A stretch of DNA of 14,971 bases. Origin: Actinomycetota bacterium. Its GTDB lineage: Bacteria > Actinomycetota > Actinomycetes > Streptosporangiales > Streptosporangiaceae. Numbering within the stretch: position 1 is the first letter of the stretch; every line of letters begins with the position of its first letter. Where the stretch lies: the NCBI GenBank assembly GCA_003242605.1, contig QGUZ01000110.1, positions 1 to 14,971 of the forward strand, in the 5' to 3' direction. The position numbers and the translations under genes are program-made. Under the pieces are notes generated by a model. It ran no database searches, had not been told where the DNA came from, and saw only the letters and a list, made by a program, of their open reading frames with translations. Shown one piece after another: positions 1 through 6,452 of the stretch.

Positions 1-208
1 CGCGAAGGACGAGTACTTCAACGACGCCCCCAAGGGTGAGATCTTCGCCAAGTCCGCCGCCGAGCTGCAGCCCGTCTTCCTCGGTGTGAAGCACACCCAG
101 GTGAAGAACGCGGTCGAGCAGGTGATCTCCGCCGTCGACGACGGCTCGGTGCCCGCCGACCAGGCCTGGCAGAAGCTCGTGGACGACGCCACGAAGGCCG
201 CGGGCTGA
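1..208 (+). CDS. cebE: Sugar ABC transporter substrate-binding protein, C-terminal end (cebE-like, partial)
   Basis: Only the last 68 codons are present, read from base 2 to the TGA at 206-208. The fragment (AKDEYFNDAPKGEIFAKSAA, then a helix ending near DDATKAAG) has the look of the C-terminal helical tail of family 1 extracellular solute-binding proteins: an 'F..AP.G.I' stretch followed by 'V..A...V..G...ADQAW' and a final lysine/alanine-rich helix. It lies directly before two MalF/MalG-type permease genes and a beta-glucosidase. By comparison with cebEFG-bglC of Streptomyces, it is probably the extracytoplasmic lipoprotein that captures cellobiose and other cello-oligosaccharides. The N-terminus, lipobox and upstream promoter lie outside the window. 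The family call rests on context more than on the fragment itself. Confidence 0.8.
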   Translation, partial: AKDEYFNDAPKGEIFAKSAAELQPVFLGVKHTQVKNAVEQVISAVDDGSVPADQAWQKLVDDATKAAG

Positions 209-240
209 CCTCCGCACTTCCCGGCGCGTCTTTCCGAACA

Positions 241-282
241 GGTCCGGCCCGCCACCGGGCACCCCGGTGGCGGGCCGGGACC
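241..282 (+). promoter_or_regulatory. Intercistronic stem-loop between binding-protein and permease genes
   Basis: The left arm 241-259 (GGTCCGGCCCGCCACCGGG) pairs with 263-282 across a 3-base CAC loop. There are 19 GC-rich pairs and one bulged C in the right arm. No T-run follows, so it is not a classic intrinsic terminator. It sits 32 bases after the binding-protein stop and 22 bases before the permease ATG. In many ABC importer operons a hairpin here protects the upstream message or partly stops transcription, giving more binding protein than permease. That role is inferred here. Confidence 0.75.
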
Positions 283-304
283 TGCCTCTCGCGAAAGGTG
301 AACC

Positions 305-1306
305 ATGAGCCTGCACACCGAATACTCCGGGCCGCACGCCCAGGCCCGCTCCGGGCCGCAGGTCGCCGCCCCGCCCCCGCGAAACTCCCGGCACGCCGCC
401 CCCGGCGCCGCCCGGCGGTTCCTCTCCTGGCTCGACCTGAAGGCGGCCCCCTACCTGCTCGTCTCGCCGTACTTCCTGCTCTTCGCCATCTTCGGGCTGT
501 TCCCGCTCGGGTTCACGCTCTGGTACTCGCTCTTCGACTACGAGCTCACCGGCGAGCAGGAGTGGGTCGGCCTCGGCAACTACTCCGAGCTGCTCGCCGA
601 CGACCAGTTCTGGAAGGTCGTCGTCAACACGCTCGCGATGTTCGTCATCGCGACCGTGCCGCAGCTGCTGCTCGCGCTCATGCTGGCCAACGCGCTGAAC
701 AAGCGGTTCCGGGGTCAGCTTTTCGTACGCATGGGCGTGCTGCTGCCGCTCGTCACCTCGGTCGTCGCGGTCGCGGTCGTCTTCACCCACCTCTACGGCC
801 GCGACTGGGGCATGGTCAACTGGCTGCTGGGCCTGTTCGGCATCGACCCCATCGACTGGAAGGCCGAGCGGCTGCCCGCCTGGCTGGCGGTCTCGACGAT
901 GGTCGACTGGCGGTGGACCGGCTACAACGCGATCATCTTCCTCGCCGGCATGCAGACGATCCCGCGTGACCTCTACGAGGCCGCGGAGATCGACGGCGCC
1001 TCCAAGCGCCGCCAGTTCTGGCAGATCACCATCCCCATGCTCCGGCCCACGATCATCTTCGTGGTGCTCAACTCCACCATCGGCGGGCTCACCCTGTTCG
1101 CCGAGCCGATGATGTTCTACGGCGGCCGTATCCAGGGTGGCTCGGACAACCAGTTCCAGACGGTCGCGATGTTCATCGTCGAGAAGGCCTTCAGCAACTT
1201 CCAGTACGGCTACGCGTCCGCGGCCGCCTGGCTCCTCTTCCTGATGATCCTCATCGGTTCCGCCATCAACTTCATGCTCATCCGCCGGATCGGGGGTCGC
1301 AAGTGA
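305..1306 (+). CDS. cebF: Cellobiose/cello-oligosaccharide ABC transporter permease, MalF type
   Basis: The product is a 333-residue integral membrane permease of the binding-protein-dependent sugar importer family. The ATG at 305 is preceded by AAAGGTG at 294-300. A hydrophilic, Pro/Ala-rich cytoplasmic N-terminus of about 45 residues is followed by six hydrophobic segments, at roughly 50-72, 107-133, 140-162, 193-215, 245-268 and 300-326. The EAA loop that docks on the ATPase is EAAEIDGASKRRQFWQITIP, starting at Glu225. No ATPase gene lies in the window. Streptomyces cellobiose importers use the shared ATPase MsiK encoded elsewhere, and the same is likely here. The stop overlaps the next gene's GTG by 4 bp. 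It corresponds to CebF of Streptomyces and BglA of Thermobifida. The cellobiose specificity is inferred from the downstream beta-glucosidase and regulator. Confidence 0.9.
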   Translation: MSLHTEYSGPHAQARSGPQVAAPPPRNSRHAAPGAARRFLSWLDLKAAPYLLVSPYFLLFAIFGLFPLGFTLWYSLFDYELTGEQEWVGLGNYSELLADDQFWKVVVNTLAMFVIATVPQLLLALMLANALNKRFRGQLFVRMGVLLPLVTSVVAVAVVFTHLYGRDWGMVNWLLGLFGIDPIDWKAERLPAWLAVSTMVDWRWTGYNAIIFLAGMQTIPRDLYEAAEIDGASKRRQFWQITIPMLRPTIIFVVLNSTIGGLTLFAEPMMFYGGRIQGGSDNQFQTVAMFIVEKAFSNFQYGYASAAAWLLFLMILIGSAINFMLIRRIGGRK

Positions 1307-2202
1307 CGACGCTGACCGTGCGCCGGGACACGCCCGGCGCGAGAAGAAAGCGGACCCACCGCGGCGGGGCGGGCTCGCGGATCTGGGACGCGACCCCGCT
1401 CACCAAGGTGATGCTCGCCTTCACGATCATCGTGTCGGCCTTCCCGATCTACTGGATGATCGTGATCGCGAGCCGGACCAACTCCGACGCGGTCGACATT
1501 CCCCCGCCGCTGCTGCCCGGCGGCAACCTCGGGGAGAACATCGTGCGCGTCCTCAACGACCCGGACGCGCAGTTCCTCACCGGCCTCACCAACTCGGCGA
1601 TCGTGGCCGTCTCGGTCACCGTGTCCGTGGTGATCATCTCCACGATGGCCGGCTTCGCGTTCTCCCGCCTGCGCTTCCGCGGCAGCCGGGTCCTGCTGCT
1701 CGCCGTGCTGCTCACGATGATGGTCCCGATCCAGCAGATGGGCGTGGTGCCGCTCTACCGGCTCATGGTCGAGCTGGAGTGGACCGGGCAGCTCAAGGCG
1801 GTGATCCTGCCGTACCTGCTCAACGCCTTCGGCGTGTTCCTCATGACCCAGTACACCGAGCAGGCGGTGCCCGGTGAGCTGGTCGAGGCGGCCCGCGTCG
1901 ACGGCGCCTCCACGCTGCGCATCTGGTGGAACATCGTGCTGCCCGCGGTACGGCCCGGCATGGCGGTGCTCGGCATCAACACCTTCATGATCACCTGGAA
2001 CGACTTCATGTGGCCGCTGATCGTCCTGGCGGGCAACCCCACGGTCCAGGTGGCGATCCGCAACCTCAACGCGCAGCACTCCACCGACTACGTGATGATC
2101 TTCACCGGCACCACGTTGTCGGTCCTCCCGCTCATCGTCGTGTTCCTCGTCTTCGGCCGTCAGATCATCGGCGGCCTCATGGAAGGTGCGGTCAAAGCGT
2201 GA
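1303..2202 (+). CDS. cebG: Cellobiose/cello-oligosaccharide ABC transporter permease, MalG type
   Basis: The product is a 299-residue membrane permease that should pair with the preceding CebF-type protein. The GTG start at 1303 overlaps the upstream TGA in a GTGA junction, so translation is probably coupled. A basic N-terminus (RRDTPGARRKR) precedes the first membrane segment at about 28-50. Five further hydrophobic stretches follow, ending with one near residues 260-290. The EAA loop begins at Glu195 (EAARVDGASTLRIWWNIVLP) and is followed by the segment containing NTFMITWNDFMWPL, which is typical of MalG-type partners. Its own TGA overlaps the GTG of the beta-glucosidase gene by 4 bp, tying uptake and hydrolysis into one transcript. 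It is equivalent to Streptomyces CebG and Thermobifida BglB (a permease despite that name). Substrate assignment rests on context. Confidence 0.9.
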   Translation: MTTLTVRRDTPGARRKRTHRGGAGSRIWDATPLTKVMLAFTIIVSAFPIYWMIVIASRTNSDAVDIPPPLLPGGNLGENIVRVLNDPDAQFLTGLTNSAIVAVSVTVSVVIISTMAGFAFSRLRFRGSRVLLLAVLLTMMVPIQQMGVVPLYRLMVELEWTGQLKAVILPYLLNAFGVFLMTQYTEQAVPGELVEAARVDGASTLRIWWNIVLPAVRPGMAVLGINTFMITWNDFMWPLIVLAGNPTVQVAIRNLNAQHSTDYVMIFTGTTLSVLPLIVVFLVFGRQIIGGLMEGAVKA

Positions 2203-3635
2203 CAACGCAGGAAGCACATCCCAAGACCGGTGTCACCGAGCTGAAGTTCCCGGCCGACTTCGTCTGGGGCGCCGCAACCTCGGCGTACCAGATCGAGGGC
2301 GCCACCGCGACCGACGGCCGGGGGCCCTCCATCTGGGACACCTTCGTCCGCCAGCCGGGCCGCGTGGTGGGCGGGGACACCGCCGACGTGGCGGTCGACC
2401 ACTACCACCGCTACCGCGACGACGTGCGCCTCATGGCCGACCTCGGCCTCACCGCGTACCGGTTCTCGGTGTCCTGGCCGCGGATCCAGCCGACCGGCAG
2501 CGGCCCGGTGAACCAGGCCGGGCTCGACTTCTACCGGCGGCTCGTCGACGAGCTGCTCGAGCACCGGATCGAGCCGTGGCTCACGCTCTACCACTGGGAC
2601 CTGCCGCAGGCCCTGGAGGACGCGGGCGGCTGGCCGGAGCGTGACACCGCCAAGCGGTTCGCCGACTTCGCCGCGCTCGTGCACGAGGCGCTCGGCGACC
2701 GGGTGCGCAACTTCAGCACGGTCAACGAGCCGTGGTGCGCCGCGTTCCTCGGCTACGCCTCGGGCGAGCACGCGCCGGGCCGGCGCGAGCCCGCCGCCGC
2801 GGTACGGGCCGCGCACCATCTGCTGCTCGCGCACGGGCTCGCGGTGCAGGCGATCCGCACGCAGAACGCCGACACCCGGATCGGCGGGTGTGTGAACCTG
2901 TACGCGGTCTCCCCCGCCACCGACAGCGACGCGGACCGGGACGCCGCCCGGCGCATCGACGGCCTGCAGAACCGGTACTTCCTCGACGCCCTGCTCAAGG
3001 GCGAGTACCCGGCCGACGTGCTGGAGGACCTGCGCGCGGTGTGCGAGCCGGACCACATCCGGCCCGGCGACCTCGAGGTGATCTCCTCGCCGATCGACCT
3101 GCTGATGATCAACTACTACAGCCGGTTCACCGTGTCGGGCGTGGCGGGCGGCGCCGCCTCGGCCTCGGCCGCACCCACCGGGGCCGGTTCGCCGTGGGTG
3201 GGCAGCGAGCACGTCTCGTTCGTCAACGGCGGCCGCCCGGTGACCGCGATGGGCTGGGAGATCGACACCGACGGCCTGCTGGAGATCCTGCTGCGGGTGG
3301 CCCAGGAGTACCCGCCGATCCCGCTCGTCATCTCGGAGAACGGCGCGGCGTTCGACGACGTGGTGACCGGCGACGGCGCGGTGCACGATAGCGAGCGGCT
3401 CGCTTTCATCGCCTCCCACCTTCGCGCCTGCCACGAGGCGATCTCCAAGGGGGTGCCGCTCAAGGGCTATTTCGCCTGGTCACTGATGGACAACTTCGAG
3501 TGGGCCTGGGGGTACGGCAAGCGGTTCGGACTGGTGTACGTCGATTACGAAACCCAGGAGCGCATCCTCAAGGACAGCGCTCTGTGGTATGCCGAAACCA
3601 TCCGGCGTAACGCTTTGTCACTTCCGGCAGAATAG
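2199..3635 (+). CDS. bglC: GH1 beta-glucosidase (intracellular cellobiase)
   Basis: The product is a 478-residue glycoside hydrolase family 1 enzyme that would hydrolyse imported cellobiose and short cellodextrins to glucose in the cytoplasm. No signal peptide is visible. The start is the GTG at 2199, overlapping the cebG stop, with GGAAGG at 2181-2186. The open frame runs further upstream, but only as a shadow of cebG. Landmarks are the N-terminal GH1 signature FVWGAATSAYQIEGA with sugar-binding Gln31, the acid/base Glu177 in TVNEPW, the nucleophile Glu380 in ISENG, and the DNFEW aglycone/sugar motif near the C-terminus. Residues around 310-345 form a loop rich in Ala, Ser and Gly before GSEHVSFV, absent from the second GH1 protein downstream. 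It is the likely counterpart of Thermobifida and Streptomyces BglC. Cellobiose specificity is inferred from the operon. Confidence 0.95.
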   Translation: MTTQEAHPKTGVTELKFPADFVWGAATSAYQIEGATATDGRGPSIWDTFVRQPGRVVGGDTADVAVDHYHRYRDDVRLMADLGLTAYRFSVSWPRIQPTGSGPVNQAGLDFYRRLVDELLEHRIEPWLTLYHWDLPQALEDAGGWPERDTAKRFADFAALVHEALGDRVRNFSTVNEPWCAAFLGYASGEHAPGRREPAAAVRAAHHLLLAHGLAVQAIRTQNADTRIGGCVNLYAVSPATDSDADRDAARRIDGLQNRYFLDALLKGEYPADVLEDLRAVCEPDHIRPGDLEVISSPIDLLMINYYSRFTVSGVAGGAASASAAPTGAGSPWVGSEHVSFVNGGRPVTAMGWEIDTDGLLEILLRVAQEYPPIPLVISENGAAFDDVVTGDGAVHDSERLAFIASHLRACHEAISKGVPLKGYFAWSLMDNFEWAWGYGKRFGLVYVDYETQERILKDSALWYAETIRRNALSLPAE

Positions 3636-3661
3636 GTCGAACGACAAGGAGGGGCAGGGTC

Positions 3662-4687
3662 TTGACCAACGTGCAGCGCCGCCCGGGGCGGCGGCCGACA
3701 CTCGAGGCGGTCGCGGCCCGAGCCGGGGTCGGCCGCGGCACGGTGTCGCGGGTGATCAACGGCTCGCCGAAGGTGAGCGAGCGCGCCCGCGCCGCGGTGC
3801 TGCGGGCCATCGAAGAGCTCGGCTACGTGCCCAACCGCGCGGCGCGCACACTGGTCACCCGGCGCACCGACACCGTCGCGCTCGTCGTATCCGAATCCGA
3901 GCAGCGGGTGTTCGACGAACCGTACTTCGCGGGGGTGATCCGCGGCATCGGCACGGCGCTGTCCGAGACCGGGCTGCAGCTCATCCTCGCGATGGCGCAG
4001 ACCCGCGAGGAGCACGCCCGGCTCGAGCAGTACCTCAGCGGGCAGCACGTCGACGGGGTGATGCTGATCTCGCTGCACGGCGCCGACCCGCTGCCCGGCA
4101 GGCTGGAGGAGATGGGCGTGCCCACCGTGGTCGGTGGCCGGCCCGTCGGCATCACCCCGTACAGCTACGTGGACATGGACAACCGGGCGGGGGCCCGGCA
4201 GGCGGTCAAGTACCTGATCGGCAAGGGGCGCAGGCGCATCGCCACCATCGCCGGACCGCAGGACATGGGCGTGGGCGTGGACCGGCTCGCCGGGTACCGC
4301 GACGCGCTGATCGCCACCGGGGTGCCCGAGTGTGTCGCCTTCGGCGACTTCTCCCAGGAGAGCGGCGCGCGGGCGATGCGCGAGCTGCTCGCCAGGGATC
4401 CGGAGATCGACGCGGTGTTCGCCGCCTCCGATCCCATGGCGATGGGCGCGATGCAGGTGCTCAAGGAGACCGGCAGGCGCATCCCCGACGACGTGGCGGT
4501 GATAGGGTTCGACGACTCCAGCGTGAGCCGCCTCTACAGCGACCCGCCGCTCACCACGGTCCACCAGCCAACGGAGGAGATGGGGCGGCAGATGGCGCAC
4601 CTGCTCGTCGCCCGGATCAACGGCGAACCGCTGGAACAGCCGGTCGTCATCCTCGACACCCACCTGGTCATCCGCGGCTCGGCCTGA
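3662..4687 (+). CDS. celR: LacI-family transcriptional repressor of cellulose/cellobiose genes (CelR/CebR type)
   Basis: The product is a 341-residue repressor. An N-terminal helix-turn-helix at about 13-33 (TLEAVAARAGVGRGTVSRVI) is followed by the LacI hinge helix PNRAARTL with the lever leucine at 64. A periplasmic-binding-protein-like sensor domain runs from about 68 to 340. The start is TTG at 3662, supported by AAGGAGGGG at 3646-3654. An in-frame GTG at 3671 is possible but is spaced less well. The gene follows bglC by 26 bp, so it is probably made from the same message and autoregulated. The order bglC-celR matches Thermobifida fusca as I recall it. Perfect TGGGAGCGCTCCCA boxes, the known CelR/CebR operator, lie nearby at 4751 and 6357. 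Release by cellobiose is the established behaviour of CelR/CebR; here it is inferred. Confidence 0.9.
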   Translation: MTNVQRRPGRRPTLEAVAARAGVGRGTVSRVINGSPKVSERARAAVLRAIEELGYVPNRAARTLVTRRTDTVALVVSESEQRVFDEPYFAGVIRGIGTALSETGLQLILAMAQTREEHARLEQYLSGQHVDGVMLISLHGADPLPGRLEEMGVPTVVGGRPVGITPYSYVDMDNRAGARQAVKYLIGKGRRRIATIAGPQDMGVGVDRLAGYRDALIATGVPECVAFGDFSQESGARAMRELLARDPEIDAVFAASDPMAMGAMQVLKETGRRIPDDVAVIGFDDSSVSRLYSDPPLTTVHQPTEEMGRQMAHLLVARINGEPLEQPVVILDTHLVIRGSA

Positions 4688-4728
4688 CGCCGCGCGGTCC
4701 GGCACTCGCCGAGGGGTGCACGCGGGGG

Positions 4729-4742
4729 CGGGAGCGCTCCAC
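4729..4742 (+). promoter_or_regulatory. Imperfect CelR/CebR operator, upstream member of a pair
   Basis: CGGGAGCGCTCCAC matches the 14-bp consensus TGGGAGCGCTCCCA at 11 of 14 positions, including the whole GGGAGCGCTCC core. Its centre lies 22 bp from the centre of the perfect box at 4751, about two helical turns, so both would face the same side of the DNA. Confidence 0.7.
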
Positions 4743-4750
4743 CGCGTTGA

Positions 4751-4764
4751 TGGGAGCGCTCCCA
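4751..4764 (+). promoter_or_regulatory. Perfect CelR/CebR operator before the second GH1 gene
   Basis: TGGGAGCGCTCCCA is a perfect 14-bp palindrome, identical to the operator bound by CelR in Thermobifida fusca and CebR in Streptomyces. It lies in the 156-bp gap between celR and the second beta-glucosidase gene, 79 bp before the GTG. I see no convincing -35/-10 pair around it, so where transcription starts relative to the box is open. Confidence 0.93.
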
Positions 4765-4843
4765 GCACCCCTTGGGGGCACCGGGGCCTCCGTCCCGGCG
4801 GCTCCCACCGGCGCGATCCCCCCTCGACACCCCAGGAGTCACC

Positions 4844-6181
4844 GTGAACGCAACCCGCCAGTTCCCGCCCGACATCATCCTCGGGGCCGCCACCTCGGCG
4901 TACCAGATCGAGGGCGCGGTCGACGCCGACGGGCGCGGCCCGTCGATCTGGGACACCTTCGCCGCGATCCCCGGCAAGGTCGCCGGCGGCGACACCGGCG
5001 AGCCGGGTGCCGACCACTACCGCCGCTGGGCCGACGACGTCGAGCTGATGGCCGCGCTCGGGCTGCAGAGCTACCGGTTCTCGATCGCCTGGCCGCGAAT
5101 CCGCCCCGACGGGACCGGGCCGGTCAACCGCAAGGGCCTCGACTTCTACCGGCGGCTCGTCGACCGGCTGCGCGAGCGCGGCATCCGGCCGATGGCCACG
5201 CTGTTCCACTGGGACCTGCCGCAGGCCCTGCAGGACAAGGGCGGCTGGGAGAACCGGGACGTCGCCTACTGGTTCGCCGACTACGCGCAGATCGTGTTCG
5301 ACGCGCTCGAGGTGGCCGACTGGATCACCATCAACGAGCCGAAGACCGTGGTGGACGCCGGGTACCGGCACGGCATCCACGCGCCCGGCCACCGCGACGA
5401 CGCCCGGGCCTTCGTCGCGTTGCACCACCTGCTGCTCGCCCACGGGCTCGCGGTGCGGGCGCTGCGCGCGTCGGGCGGCGAGCGCCGGATCGGCCCGGCG
5501 CTCAACCTCAGCCCGGTCTACCCCGCGGACGACGGCCCGGCGGCGGACCCGGCGGCCCTCGCCGCGGCGGTACGGCACGCCGACGGCCTGGAGAACCGGC
5601 TCTACCTCGACCCGATCCTCACCGGCCGCTACCCGGAGGACACGCTGCGCTGGATCGCCGGGCGCAGCCCGATGCCGGACCGCATCGCCGACGGCGACCT
5701 CGAGATCATCTCGGCGCCGATCGACATGCTCGGCGTGCAGTACTACTCGCCGCTGTACGTCACCGCGGACGGCGAGCGCGCCTTCCGGCACCCGCGCACC
5801 CAGGCGTGGTGGCAGGAGATCCACCCCGGCGGCCTGTACGACCTGCTGCGCCGGCTCGCCCGGGACTACGGGGACGTGCCGCTCGTGATCACCGAGAACG
5901 GCATGCCCGCCCCCGACGAGGTGGACCCGGACGGGGCGGTGCGCGACCCGTGGCGGGTGGCGTTCCTGCGCGACCACCTCGACGCGGTGCGGCGCGCGGT
6001 CGCCGACGGGGTGCGCGTGGTCGGCTACCACGTCTGGTCGCTGCTCGACAACTTCGAGTGGGCCGAGGGGTACCGGGAGCGGTGGGGCATCGTCTACGTC
6101 GACTACCCCACCCAGCGCAGGATCCCGAAGGACAGCGCGCTCTGGTACCGGGACCTGATCGCCAACCGGGTCCTCGGCTAG
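4844..6181 (+). CDS. Second GH1 beta-glucosidase, shorter paralogue
   Basis: The product is a 445-residue GH1 enzyme with no visible signal peptide, so it is probably cytoplasmic and active on imported beta-glucosides. The start is GTG 4844 with AGGAG at 4834-4838. The frame is open 24 codons further upstream, but only through non-coding leader. Landmarks are Gln21 in GAATSAYQIEG, acid/base Glu165 in TINEPK, nucleophile Glu351 in ITENG, and DNFEW near the C-terminus, so it should be active. It differs from the upstream BglC in three ways. Leu13 replaces the usual Trp before GAATS. NEPKTVV replaces NEPWCAA at the acid/base. The Ala/Ser/Gly loop before the C-terminal third is missing. Two CelR-type boxes precede it, so it is probably co-regulated but may be transcribed separately. 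It may handle different chain lengths or aryl- or other beta-glycosides; the sequence does not decide. Confidence 0.93.
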   Translation: MNATRQFPPDIILGAATSAYQIEGAVDADGRGPSIWDTFAAIPGKVAGGDTGEPGADHYRRWADDVELMAALGLQSYRFSIAWPRIRPDGTGPVNRKGLDFYRRLVDRLRERGIRPMATLFHWDLPQALQDKGGWENRDVAYWFADYAQIVFDALEVADWITINEPKTVVDAGYRHGIHAPGHRDDARAFVALHHLLLAHGLAVRALRASGGERRIGPALNLSPVYPADDGPAADPAALAAAVRHADGLENRLYLDPILTGRYPEDTLRWIAGRSPMPDRIADGDLEIISAPIDMLGVQYYSPLYVTADGERAFRHPRTQAWWQEIHPGGLYDLLRRLARDYGDVPLVITENGMPAPDEVDPDGAVRDPWRVAFLRDHLDAVRRAVADGVRVVGYHVWSLLDNFEWAEGYRERWGIVYVDYPTQRRIPKDSALWYRDLIANRVLG

Positions 6182-6195
6182 GCCCGCCGCGAGCC

Positions 6196-6242
6196 GGGGG
6201 CGCCGCCGGTGACCCCCTTCCCCCCGTCCCGGCGGCGTCCCC
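6196..6242 (+). terminator. Possible terminator after the second GH1 gene
   Basis: A 14-bp GC-rich stem pairs 6196-6209 with 6229-6242, including one G-T wobble, across a pyrimidine-rich 19-base loop. Only a short CTTTCC follows. It begins 15 bp after the GH1 stop, a sensible place to end the transcript. The large loop and weak T-tract keep confidence moderate. Confidence 0.5.
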
Positions 6243-6318
6243 TTTCCATGCCCATTTACCTATGAGGGTGGGTTTGGCATGTCGAGCCGGGAATGTCAGG
6301 ATCGGAATGTGCGGAAGG

Positions 6319-6347
6319 TTGACGCGGTCGACGGGTCTCCCTAGCGT
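6319..6347 (+). promoter_or_regulatory. Sigma70-type promoter for the aldose 1-epimerase gene
   Basis: TTGACG at 6319-6324 (-35) is followed by exactly 17 bases and TAGCGT at 6342-6347 (-10), the usual actinomycete housekeeping pattern. The predicted start of transcription is near 6354, about 3 bp before the perfect CelR box at 6357-6370. Repressor binding there would block initiation. The leader to the GTG would be about 100 bases. Confidence 0.7.
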
Positions 6348-6356
6348 ATACGGACT

Positions 6357-6370
6357 TGGGAGCGCTCCCA
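6357..6370 (+). promoter_or_regulatory. Perfect CelR/CebR operator overlapping the start of transcription
   Basis: TGGGAGCGCTCCCA is identical to the 4751 box. It lies directly downstream of the -10 element at 6342-6347, covering about +3 to +17 of the predicted transcript, a classic repression position. It places the downstream epimerase gene in the cellobiose regulon. Confidence 0.95.
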
Positions 6371-6452
6371 CACGGTTGGGGGCGCAGCGCTCCGCCCGTC
6401 CCGTCCACGCCCTCCCGGCCGCGGCACGCGGCCGGCCGACGAAAGGATGCTG

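Noticed and set aside
1210..3434. Long minus-strand open frames opposite cebF, cebG and bglC
   Set aside because: They are His/Arg/Asp/Gly-rich shadows of GC-rich genes on the + strand, with no family motif and no ribosome site.
3545..6031. 828-codon minus-strand frame opposite celR and the second GH1 gene
   Set aside because: It runs antisense across two clearly real genes, has low-complexity composition, and mirrors their codon bias.
6379..6398. Possible further CelR box around AGCGCT at 6386-6391
   Set aside because: Only the central AGCGCT and the following CC match, and the flanks are wrong, so it is too weak beside a perfect box 25 bp away.
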